The notes below the pieces were generated by a model. It searched no databases and was not told the origin of the DNA. It was given only the letters and a program-made list of their open reading frames with translations. A DNA stretch of 5,564 nt from Campylobacterales bacterium. Lineage in GTDB: Bacteria; Campylobacterota; Campylobacteria; Campylobacterales; QNZT01. The DNA lies in NCBI GenBank assembly GCA_015662615.1, contig DQTU01000270.1, positions 1 through 5,564 on the forward strand. The letters run 5' to 3'. Shown one piece after another: positions 1 to 5,497 of this stretch; positions within the stretch are counted from its first letter, which is position 1, and each line of letters begins with the position of its first letter. The position numbers and the translations under genes were made by a program.

Positions 1-1
1 A

Positions 2-130
2 AGGGCAAGCGATAAGTCGCCGTATATTAAACAAAATAGTTTTGAATTGCAAAAAGCAGTCCTACAACTATTTTATACAATCTACAACAACTTCTCACTT
101 GTCAAAAGAGGGGATATAAGGTTGAAATGA
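2..130 (+). CDS. C-terminal fragment of an unidentified protein (5' end outside window)
   Basis: The frame starting at base 2 is open from the left edge to a TGA at 128-130 and encodes about 42 residues ending in LVKRGDIRLK. The peptide has a plausible mix of hydrophobic, aromatic and basic residues and ends only 4 nt before the next gene, as expected for an operon neighbour. No family was recognised and no catalytic motif is visible. A second frame (from base 3) is also open until a stop at 117-119, but its product looks less protein-like. The reading is therefore favoured by composition and spacing, not proven. Confidence 0.5.
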   Translation, partial: RASDKSPYIKQNSFELQKAVLQLFYTIYNNFSLVKRGDIRLK

Positions 131-134
131 GTAT

Positions 135-569
135 ATGTATTATTATAAATATGAAGAGTTTATTGATGATGTAGAGTTTTTCTACAATAGTGCTAAAAGC
201 TATGATCCTGATATCATTTTAGCAGTAGCTCGTGGTGGTGTTACTATTGGTCATTTTTTAGCTGAAAAATTTAAGATAAGAGCTTTATATACATTAAATT
301 CCATTCATTACGATGATACAAAAAAACTTGATTTAGTTAAAGTATTTAATATTCCAAAATTACCTGCACATAAAAAAGTACTTGTCGTTGATGATATCGT
401 TGATAGTGGTGAAAGCTTCAAAGAGATCATGGCACAACTTGAAAATAAATACCCAAAAACTATATTTAAAACAGGTGTTATTTTTTATAAAAAAGATGCT
501 ATATTTACAGCTGATTTTAACGTCAGAGAGGCACATGATTGGATTGAGTTTTTTTGGACAAAACCTTAA
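135..569 (+). CDS. Small phosphoribosyltransferase (purine PRT-like, PRTase type I fold)
   Basis: The 144-residue protein belongs to the type I phosphoribosyltransferases, cytosolic enzymes that generally join a nucleobase to PRPP or act in reverse. The PRPP signature is clear at residues 82-94: a hydrophobic strand, the acidic pair D86-D87, then I-V-D-S-G-E. An ARGG turn at 32-35 matches the loop that contacts pyrophosphate in hypoxanthine/xanthine-guanine PRTs. The aromatic C-terminus (WIEFFW, 136-141) resembles the end of small Gpt- and HPRT-like proteins. Length is near the lower end for the family. Substrate cannot be assigned; xanthine, guanine or hypoxanthine salvage is the most likely role, but PRT-like regulators exist. 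The ATG at 135 is the first start in this frame, because an in-frame TGA lies at 123-125. An AAGG-containing stretch at 118-121 is a weak, distant ribosome site. Four nt separate it from the upstream frame, so cotranscription is likely. Confidence 0.85.
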   Translation: MYYYKYEEFIDDVEFFYNSAKSYDPDIILAVARGGVTIGHFLAEKFKIRALYTLNSIHYDDTKKLDLVKVFNIPKLPAHKKVLVVDDIVDSGESFKEIMAQLENKYPKTIFKTGVIFYKKDAIFTADFNVREAHDWIEFFWTKP

Positions 570-573
570 AAAA

Positions 574-587
574 CTAAATATATTTAG
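574..587. repeat. 14-bp perfect palindrome upstream of the PhzF-family gene
   Basis: CTAAATATATTTAG is a perfect palindrome just after the phosphoribosyltransferase stop codon and one base before a candidate -10 box. Its position would suit a dimeric regulator's operator. It is pure A/T apart from its ends in an AT-rich spacer, so chance is a real alternative. No T-tract follows, so it is not a convincing terminator. Confidence 0.3.
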
Positions 588-588
588 A

Positions 589-594
589 TATAAT
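589..594 (+). promoter_or_regulatory. Candidate -10 box for the PhzF-family gene
   Basis: A consensus TATAAT lies about 45 nt before the GTG start, which would give a leader of roughly 38 nt. No good -35 hexamer sits 16-18 nt upstream, which is usual for sigma-70 promoters in Campylobacterota. The spacer is so AT-rich that the match could be fortuitous, and read-through from the gene before is also possible. Confidence 0.4.
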
Positions 595-627
595 TATGTG
601 TTTATATATAAATCTTAAAATTACAAT

Positions 628-631
628 AAGG
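628..631 (+). promoter_or_regulatory. Ribosome binding site fixing the GTG start of the PhzF-family gene
   Basis: AAGG lies 7 nt before the GTG at 639. The nearby ATG at 637 is in another frame and meets TGA at once, so this site supports GTG as the true start. Confidence 0.7.
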
Positions 632-638
632 TTCTAAT

Positions 639-1484
639 GTGAAAATAAATATTTTTCAAGTAGATGCATTTACAGATAATGTGTTTAATGGTATTACTTC
701 TGCTGTTTGTACACTAAATAAATGGATAGATGATGCGCTTATGCAAAAAATTGCGGCTGAAACCAACCTCGGTAAAACTGCATTTATTGTAAAAATGGAA
801 CCCTCCTTATACGAGATAAGATGGTTTACACCAAAAATTGAAGTGACACTTAGTGATCATACAGCACTTGCAAGTGCCCATGTCATCTTTAATCACTTAG
901 AATCTAATCTCAAAGAGGTTACTTTAAGATCTATTGCAGGAGATATAAATATCATAAAAGATGAGGATCTTTTATCTTTGCGTTTTACAGCTAACATGCC
1001 TACACTTTACAATGAAAGCAACCCTATTTTTAGTCTTTCCACTGGTATTGAACCCTTAAAAGTGTTACAATCTACAGATTATATTTTAGTTTATGAAAAT
1101 GAAGAAATTGTCAAAAACCTAAACCCAAATATTGAAGTTTTGAAAAGCTTAGATCTTCGAGGGGTTTGTATCACTGCAATTGGAGAGGATCATGATTTTG
1201 TATTTAGATATTTAGCGCCTAAACTTGGAATTAGTGATGATTTAGTAACGGGTTCTGTCTGCTCTCAATTAGCCCCTTACTGGTCGCAAGTTTTAGAAAA
1301 AAAGAGTTTAAAAGTAACTCAATTTTCAGAACGTAAAGGTGAACTTATCTGTGAATTAGAAGAAGATTCTGTAATTATAAAAGGGAAAGCAACACTTTTT
1401 ATGAAAGGTGAAATCATCATAGAAGAGAGAAAGTTTGCAAGATCAGGGCAAGGAGTGCAAGCAAAACTTGCAGTTGCCGTCTAA
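639..1484 (+). CDS. PhzF/YddE-family isomerase-like protein with altered active-site motifs
   Basis: The 281-residue product is a PhzF-family (diaminopimelate-epimerase fold) protein. Family hallmarks run its whole length: QVDAFT at 7-12, MQKIAAETNL at 35-44, RWFTP at 61-65, HVIF at 81-84, APKLGI at 193-198 and a DxxTGS motif at 201-206 followed by LAPYW. Several positions normally conserved deviate. The usual GNPA turn is GITS (18-21). The SET/SES motif carrying the catalytic glutamate (Glu45 in Pseudomonas PhzF) is GKT, with lysine at 46. The C-G-H turn is S-D-H (72-74), with the histidine kept. The gene is intact and the fold-defining segments survive, so it is a divergent family member rather than a pseudogene. 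Substrate is unknown; most non-phenazine PhzF homologues have no assigned reaction. It starts with GTG, has a good ribosome site, and ends at a shared terminator with the convergent operon. The last 20 or so residues form a basic tail of uncertain role. Confidence 0.88.
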   Translation: MKINIFQVDAFTDNVFNGITSAVCTLNKWIDDALMQKIAAETNLGKTAFIVKMEPSLYEIRWFTPKIEVTLSDHTALASAHVIFNHLESNLKEVTLRSIAGDINIIKDEDLLSLRFTANMPTLYNESNPIFSLSTGIEPLKVLQSTDYILVYENEEIVKNLNPNIEVLKSLDLRGVCITAIGEDHDFVFRYLAPKLGISDDLVTGSVCSQLAPYWSQVLEKKSLKVTQFSERKGELICELEEDSVIIKGKATLFMKGEIIIEERKFARSGQGVQAKLAVAV

Positions 1485-1503
1485 CAATAAAGGGCACTTC
1501 TAA

Positions 1504-1533
1504 AAATAGGTTATTCCTTAGAATAATCTATTT
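1504..1533. terminator. Bidirectional hairpin terminator between convergent genes
   Basis: Bases 1504-1516 pair with 1521-1533 (13 pairs including one G.U) around a CTTA loop. On the + strand the stem is followed by a pyrimidine-rich, T-rich run; on the - strand by ATTTTTA. It lies 20 nt after the PhzF-family stop and overlaps the last codons of the permease gene, so it can end both convergent transcripts. The stem is AT-rich, so efficiency is uncertain. Confidence 0.65.
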
Positions 1534-2577
1534 CTTCTTTATCTTTAATACAGCATCTTGATCCTCTTCCATAAGAACCTTATAAATCTTTAAAAACGAT
1601 ATAAAAAATGTCGTAATCGCCGGTCCGATAATCATACCCCAAAACCCAAATGTTGTTAATCCCGCAAGAATTGCAAAAAAGATAAGTAATGCATTGATTT
1701 TTGCTGGTGTTTTAATCATCACATCATTCACATACTCAATAATAATTGGTTTTATAATGGTATCAGCGATAATGGAAATTACAACAATTGAATAAACAGC
1801 AATGACAATAGCGGAAACTGTATTGCCATTGGCGTATTCATAAAGTGCCAAAGGAACCCACAAGAGTGCGCCCCCAACAATTGGAATCAAAGATGCAAAT
1901 CCGTATAAAATTCCATATAAAAGCCCATCAAAGCCATAGGTTATAGCAATAATAGCAAACAGTGTTCCCTCTAAAATAGCAGTTATAAGTATCGAATAAA
2001 AAACTATACTCATAACATTTGCACTCTCTTCAAAAAATGCTGAGTTTCTATCAAATGGTAAGATTTCACGAATAAAATTTGAAAGTTCTTTTCCATAATA
2101 GTTTGCAAAAAAGTAAAAAACCAAGATCATAAACATATCTTTAATAAACCCTGCACTATTTTTTAATATATTTGTAGAAAACTCCAAAATCGTTTTGGTA
2201 ATATCCTGAGAATTAATTGATTCTAAAAAGCCTTCAATCTGCGGTCTTGCAAAATCAAAATACTCTGGAATCGAAAAAGAATTTTTGATATCCACTATTT
2301 TATCCACCGTTGTTTTGTCAAAATTATTGACTGCAGTTCCCAAAGAGTTAAGGGCATATGCAATGGGTGCAAAAAATAAAACAGCTAAAACCAATGTCAA
2401 GATTGTCGCTTTTGCCGCCCTACTTTTACAACATCGACTTAATGCCATATGAAGATTGCTCGTTGCAAGTGATAATAAAATAGCGATAAAAATAGGGGTC
2501 AAGAAAGGACGATAGAGATACCCAACCCAATATAAAACAAAAAGGAAAAGCGCAATAAAAAAATATCTTTGGCTCAT
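1528..2577 (-). CDS. AI-2E family transporter (PerM/YdiK/UPF0118-type permease)
   Basis: The 349-residue inner-membrane protein has the AI-2E transporter layout. Hydrophobic segments lie near residues 5-20, 22-40 and 57-78. A soluble stretch (about 80-140) follows, then more membrane segments at about 147-162, 186-212, 215-233, 253-280 and 293-330. The family signature IPIVGGALLWVP (231-242) is present, as are the PIIIEYVN segment (277-284) and the GFWGMIIGPA segment (311-320). The tail is charged and lysine-rich. Members have been linked to autoinducer-2 export or to Na+/H+ antiport, so the substrate here is open; no luxS lies in the window. Its ATG overlaps the ruvB stop codon by 4 bp (ATGA), with only a weak GAG upstream, so translation is probably coupled to ruvB. 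From memory, ruvB beside a permease of this family also occurs in Campylobacter jejuni (amaA), which fits a lineage-conserved pair. No functional tie to recombination is known. Confidence 0.88.
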   Translation of the reverse strand: MSQRYFFIALFLFVLYWVGYLYRPFLTPIFIAILLSLATSNLHMALSRCCKSRAAKATILTLVLAVLFFAPIAYALNSLGTAVNNFDKTTVDKIVDIKNSFSIPEYFDFARPQIEGFLESINSQDITKTILEFSTNILKNSAGFIKDMFMILVFYFFANYYGKELSNFIREILPFDRNSAFFEESANVMSIVFYSILITAILEGTLFAIIAITYGFDGLLYGILYGFASLIPIVGGALLWVPLALYEYANGNTVSAIVIAVYSIVVISIIADTIIKPIIIEYVNDVMIKTPAKINALLIFFAILAGLTTFGFWGMIIGPAITTFFISFLKIYKVLMEEDQDAVLKIKKK

Positions 2578-3590
2578 GATTGCTCAAAATGTGATGGTTT
2601 ATTTAAAGGAGTCAAACGAAAATGATCATAAGTTTTTGGTGTAGCCACCCTACCCCTTGCAGTTTTTTCAATGTAGCCATTAGCAATTAAATAAGGTTCG
2701 ATTACATCCTCAACTGTTCCCTCATCTTCACTAAGTGTTGCAGCAATTGTAGAAAGCCCCATCGGTTTTCCTTTTGCTTCAATCAAAAGTTCTAAAAAAC
2801 GTTTATCAAGTTCATCAAAACCATGATTATCTACACCTAATTCATCAAGTGCATACATTGTACGATGAAGTACAATTTCAGACTCATCCTCTACCTCAGC
2901 ATAGTCACGAATACGCTTTAAAAGTCTCAATGCAATTCTAGGTGTTCCACGGCTTCGTTTGGATGTTTCTAAACATGCTTCTTTATTTGATTTACAGTTT
3001 AACTTTACAGAAGCGATAGAGATAATTTGTGCTAACTCATCATGAGAGTAAAAATTCAGGCGAAAATGCATCCCAAACCTATCTCTAAGTGGGGCACTAA
3101 TCATGCCAGCTCTTGTGGTAGCACCAATAAGTGTAAAACGAGGAAGATCGAGTTTGATAGTCTGTGCAGCAGGTCCACTTCCGATGATGATATCTAAGCG
3201 AAAATCCTCCATTGCAGGATATAAGATCTCCTCAATTGCAGGAGAAAGTCTATGTATCTCATCTATAAATAAGATATCACCTTCATCTAAATTAGTCAGT
3301 ATTGCTGCCAAATCACCACTTTTCTCTATCATTGGTGCCGCTGTAGTTTTAATGTTTGCATTCATTTCAGTAGAAATTAGATTCGCTAAGGTTGTCTTTC
3401 CAAGTCCTGGAGGTCCAAAAAACAGTACATGATCTAAACTCTCTTCACGCTTTTTTGCTGCCTGAATAAAGACTTGAAGATTTTTCTTTATCTGTTTTTG
3501 CCCGATATACTCATCCCAAGAGGTAGGTCGAAGTGTGTTCTCTTCTTCATTGTCAAATGAGATTTTTTCGACCTCTACAATTCGCTCCAT
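2574..3590 (-). CDS. ruvB: Holliday junction branch migration ATPase RuvB
   Basis: The 338-residue protein is a full-length RuvB, the AAA+ ring motor that works with RuvA to move Holliday junctions during recombinational repair. All family motifs are intact: LRPTSWDEYIGQ (20-31), Walker A GPPGLGKTT (59-67), Walker B ILFIDEIH (106-113), sensor 1 in TLIGATTRAG (153-162), the arginine-finger region LRDRFG (168-173), and sensor 2 RGTPRIALRLL (214-224). The C-terminal winged-helix domain (about 258-325) includes GLSTIAATL and the TARGRVATPK DNA-binding region. Length is normal. The ATG shares one base with the panB stop (TAATG), and no strong Shine-Dalgarno is visible, pointing to translational coupling. 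The next gene overlaps its stop codon. No ruvA or ruvC is nearby, as expected where ruv genes are scattered. No LexA-like box was noticed upstream. Confidence 0.98.
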   Translation of the reverse strand: MERIVEVEKISFDNEEENTLRPTSWDEYIGQKQIKKNLQVFIQAAKKREESLDHVLFFGPPGLGKTTLANLISTEMNANIKTTAAPMIEKSGDLAAILTNLDEGDILFIDEIHRLSPAIEEILYPAMEDFRLDIIIGSGPAAQTIKLDLPRFTLIGATTRAGMISAPLRDRFGMHFRLNFYSHDELAQIISIASVKLNCKSNKEACLETSKRSRGTPRIALRLLKRIRDYAEVEDESEIVLHRTMYALDELGVDNHGFDELDKRFLELLIEAKGKPMGLSTIAATLSEDEGTVEDVIEPYLIANGYIEKTARGRVATPKTYDHFRLTPLNKPSHFEQS

Positions 3591-4402
3591 TAGTAAGTAA
3601 ACTCATCACTAGGAAATTTTCTATTTTTTACTTCATCTACAAAATTACCTAATGCGTCTCTTATGAGTTTTCCACCATTCATATACTGTTTGACAAACTT
3701 AGGTTTAAAATCTTCAAAAAATCCAAACATATCACTCCAAACAAGCACCTGCCCATCGGTAGAAACTCCAGCACCTATACCAATAGTGGGGATAGACACA
3801 GCTTCAGTAATAGCCTGTGCAGCTTCAGCTTTAACACCCTCAACAACAATAGCAAACGCACCCGCTTTTTCAATTGCTTTTGCATCTTCAACCAATCTAT
3901 CGATATCTTCTTGGTCTTTACCTCGAACTTTATATCCACCTTCACTTCTCACATATTGCGGCATTAAACCTATATGTCCCATGACGGCAACTGAGGCATC
4001 TGTCAAAGTTTTAATAATTTCTGCTCGCTCTTTTCCACCCTCAATCTTTACTGCATGGGCATCTGTTTCACGATAAACTCTTGTAGCATTTTTAAGGGCT
4101 AGTGACTTTGTCATGTACGCACCAAAAGGCATATCAAGGACGATAAGTGGTAACTTTGCACCCATACAAACAGCTTTTGTATGATAAATCATCAACTCCA
4201 TGTTTGCCGAAAGCGTATCTGCTTTACCCGAAAAGCTCATGTTTAGTGAATCCCCAACTAAAATCATCTCAACACTTCCATCAAATAAATTGGCAAAAAG
4301 TGCATCATATGCTGTAACCATCGTAATTGGCTCTTTGCCTTTCATGTTACGAATCGTACTTACTGTTACTTTTTTAGCAATTTTTTCTGTTTGAATACTC
4401 AT
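3590..4402 (-). CDS. panB: 3-methyl-2-oxobutanoate hydroxymethyltransferase (ketopantoate synthesis)
   Basis: PanB transfers a hydroxymethyl group from 5,10-methylenetetrahydrofolate to 2-oxoisovalerate, giving ketopantoate, the first committed step toward pantothenate and CoA, in the cytosol. The 270-residue sequence aligns by eye with E. coli PanB along its length. The Mg2+ ligands map to D51 (VGDS), D90 (LDMPF) and E121 (KIEGG), and the catalytic glutamate to E188 (VVEGV). Other hallmarks are TAYD (30-33), MGHIGLMPQ (141-149), GGYKVRG (155-161) and IPTIGIGAG with DGQVLVWSD (204-224). I chose the ATG at 4402-4400 over an in-frame GTG at 4414-4412, because GGGGAG lies 4 nt before the ATG and would fall inside the coding region if the GTG were used. 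It is the first gene of the panB-ruvB-permease unit. No panC or panD is in the window. Confidence 0.97.
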   Translation of the reverse strand: MSIQTEKIAKKVTVSTIRNMKGKEPITMVTAYDALFANLFDGSVEMILVGDSLNMSFSGKADTLSANMELMIYHTKAVCMGAKLPLIVLDMPFGAYMTKSLALKNATRVYRETDAHAVKIEGGKERAEIIKTLTDASVAVMGHIGLMPQYVRSEGGYKVRGKDQEDIDRLVEDAKAIEKAGAFAIVVEGVKAEAAQAITEAVSIPTIGIGAGVSTDGQVLVWSDMFGFFEDFKPKFVKQYMNGGKLIRDALGNFVDEVKNRKFPSDEFTY

Positions 4403-4406
4403 AAAT

Positions 4407-4412
4407 CTCCCC
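4407..4412 (-). promoter_or_regulatory. Shine-Dalgarno of panB
   Basis: On the minus strand GGGGAG ends 4 nt before the ATG at 4402-4400. It overlaps the upstream GTG candidate, which decides the panB start in favour of the ATG. Confidence 0.7.
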
Positions 4413-4444
4413 ACTTCTAATCTGTATCAATTTTACCTAAAATT

Positions 4445-4453
4445 TGCTATAAT
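4445..4453 (+). promoter_or_regulatory. Candidate extended -10 promoter of trpA
   Basis: TGCTATAAT is a perfect extended -10 element (TGnTATAAT), preceded by A/T runs and with no recognisable -35, the usual form of Campylobacterota sigma-70 promoters. Transcription would start near 4460 and run through the palindromic element, giving a trpA leader of about 200 nt. Without that element the leader would be about 40 nt, a normal size. Confidence 0.65.
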
Positions 4454-4458
4454 CCCAA

Positions 4459-4464
4459 ATTATA
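4459..4464 (-). promoter_or_regulatory. Candidate -10 box of the panB-ruvB-permease operon
   Basis: The minus strand reads TATAAT here, about 57 nt upstream of the panB ATG, giving a leader near 50 nt. The region that would hold a -35 contact falls inside the left arm of the palindromic element. It is back to back with the trpA candidate, so the two promoters would compete for polymerase. The AT-rich context makes this less secure than the trpA call. Confidence 0.4.
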
Positions 4465-4477
4465 TTTCAAACTGCAA

Positions 4478-4640
4478 TAGACTTCTTGCAAAGCTCACAA
4501 AGTTTGAGGTGTTTACCAAAGTGCATTAATTTTTTAAAATAAAAATTGAGTAATAGCCGTAGCTATTGTGATGTTTTTATTTTAAAAAAGTGATGTGCTA
4601 TGGTAAGCATATCTTCTTTATGAGCTTTGCAAGAAGTCTA
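4478..4640. repeat. 163-bp near-complete palindrome (MITE-like or structured leader element)
   Basis: The outer arms, 4478-4497 and 4621-4640, are a perfect 20-bp inverted repeat (TAGACTTCTTGCAAAGCTCA and its complement). The interior continues the symmetry: 4499-4502 with 4616-4619, 4506-4518 with 4601-4613, 4520-4528 with 4591-4599, a perfect 16-bp block 4530-4545 with 4574-4589, and 4550-4557 with 4562-4569 around a CGTA loop. By hand count this is about 70 pairs, 8 of them G.U on the + strand. There is no open reading frame of note and no trailing T-tract, so it is not a standard terminator. The outermost bases are TA on both sides, which could be a TA target duplication around an 18-bp repeat. 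It may be a non-autonomous palindromic transposable element, or a conserved RNA structure. Copy number cannot be judged from one window. Confidence 0.8.
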
Positions 4641-4645
4641 ACATT

Positions 4646-4650
4646 AAGGA
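4646..4650 (+). promoter_or_regulatory. Shine-Dalgarno deciding the TTG start of trpA
   Basis: AAGGA ends 9 nt before the TTG at 4660. No in-frame ATG or GTG lies nearby, and translation from this TTG gives the typical MKKLVAYITTGYP start. The site begins 5 nt after the base of the large hairpin. Confidence 0.75.
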
Positions 4651-4659
4651 ACTTTTATA

Positions 4660-5400
4660 TTGAAAAAACTTGTCGCATACATTACTACTGGATACCCAGA
4701 CTTAGATTTTACAGAAGATGCAGCGTTAGCGCTTAAAGAAGCTGGTGTTGATACACTCGAACTTGGTATCCCTTTCTCAGACCCTGTTGCTGATGGTCCA
4801 GTAATTGAAGCGGCAAATCTTAAATCACTTCAAAATGGTTTTAAAATTGACCATCTTTTAGAAGTCTCTCAAAAAATTGCACCTGAAATTGACACACTTT
4901 GGATGGGATACTTTAATCCTTTCTATCAAAGAGGTATCGATACTTTTATCCAAGAGGCTAAAAAAAGTGGCGTAAATGGCTTTATTATCCCTGATCTTCC
5001 CTATGAGGAGAGTGCTATCTATAAAAATAAGTTTTTAGAAAACAACCTTGCATTAATAGACTTTATAGCACCTACTGATTCACGTTCAAGAATTGAAAAC
5101 ATCCTTAAAAATTCTCAAAAATTTATCTACCTTGTTGCCTATGCGGGCATCACAGGAAGTGGAAAAGAAGAAGATTTGAGTCGTGTTATCTCAGATATAA
5201 GAAGTAGCTCAGATACCGATATCTATATCGGATTTGGCGTCAATGAAAAAACAGCAAAAAACAAAGCAAAGGGAGTAGATGGTGTAATCGTAGGAAGTGC
5301 TTTTGTTTCTATCATGTTAGATGAAAACCTTTCATTTAACGAAAAAATCAAAAACATGCAAGAGTTAGCAAAAATTATCAAAGAGGAAATCAACGCTTAG
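4660..5400 (+). CDS. trpA: Tryptophan synthase alpha subunit
   Basis: TrpA splits indole-3-glycerol phosphate into indole and glyceraldehyde 3-phosphate and channels indole to TrpB in the cytosolic alpha2-beta2 complex. The 246-residue TIM barrel keeps the catalytic pair: E34 in LELGIPFSDP (equivalent to Glu49 of the Salmonella enzyme) and D45 in VADGP (Asp60). Further hallmarks are FNPFYQRG (85-92), PDLPYEES (111-118), APTD (137-140), AGITGSG (162-168), GFGV (191-194) and the phosphate-binding VGSAFV (211-216). The segment before AGITG reads VAY where the Salmonella enzyme has an arginine (SRAGVTG); this may be a lineage variant. The N-terminus is about 15 residues shorter than in Salmonella. 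The TTG start is unusual but backed by a good ribosome site. No other trp gene is in the window, so it appears detached from a trp operon, although sequence beyond the right edge is unseen. No leader peptide with tandem Trp codons was found upstream. Confidence 0.97.
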   Translation: MKKLVAYITTGYPDLDFTEDAALALKEAGVDTLELGIPFSDPVADGPVIEAANLKSLQNGFKIDHLLEVSQKIAPEIDTLWMGYFNPFYQRGIDTFIQEAKKSGVNGFIIPDLPYEESAIYKNKFLENNLALIDFIAPTDSRSRIENILKNSQKFIYLVAYAGITGSGKEEDLSRVISDIRSSSDTDIYIGFGVNEKTAKNKAKGVDGVIVGSAFVSIMLDENLSFNEKIKNMQELAKIIKEEINA

Positions 5401-5497
5401 TTGCATATTTAAAAATATTCTCATTTGCCGATATAACATTAAGGCATCAAAAGTATCATAAAAATTCACTGAATGAGAGTAAAGAATATATGCAACT
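5399..5497. repeat. Fold-back in the trpA downstream spacer
   Basis: A perfect 10-bp inverted repeat (AGTTGCATAT at 5399-5408, ATATGCAACT at 5488-5497) spans the spacer. It includes part of the trpA stop codon on the left and the start codon of the next gene on the right. Nested inside, 5416-5426 pairs with 5471-5481, with two G.U pairs. In a read-through trpA transcript the fold would cover the next gene's start region. In an AT-rich spacer chance cannot be ruled out. Confidence 0.35.
5432..5437 (+). promoter_or_regulatory. Candidate -10 box for the gene starting at 5490
   Basis: TATAAC lies 52 nt before the ATG, with no clear -35. If used, transcription would start near 5445, downstream of the left arm of the fold-back. 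This is a single-hexamer match in an AT-rich spacer, so support is weak. Confidence 0.25.

Noticed and set aside
382..618. 78-codon frame overlapping the phosphoribosyltransferase
   Set aside because: It lies in another frame over the conserved PRPP motif and gives a Lys/Leu/Phe-rich product without a ribosome site.
1528..2577. Naming the permease as an AI-2 exporter (TqsA) in a quorum-sensing locus
   Set aside because: The family includes proteins with other proposed activities, and no luxS or AI-2 gene is nearby, so only the family name is justified.
3103..3432. 109-codon open frame on the + strand
   Set aside because: It is antisense to the conserved AAA+ core of ruvB, has no ribosome site, and its product has no recognisable domain; it is a shadow frame.
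3663..4076. 137-codon open frame on the + strand
   Set aside because: It is antisense to panB, and its Ser/Pro/Ala-rich composition is what the complement of panB codons gives.
4200..4394. 64-codon open frame on the + strand
   Set aside because: It is antisense to the panB N-terminal region and lacks coding signals.
4402..4414. GTG start giving panB four more residues
   Set aside because: The GGGGAG ribosome site would then lie inside the coding region; the ATG at 4402-4400 is correctly spaced from it.
4530..4589. Inner 16-bp A/T stem as an intrinsic terminator for trpA
   Set aside because: The stem has no GC-rich base and no T-tract following on either strand; it is part of the larger palindrome.
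4600..4623. Seven-codon ATG frame in the trpA leader as an attenuator peptide
   Set aside because: It encodes MVSISSL with no tryptophan codon, and no terminator with a U-tract follows.
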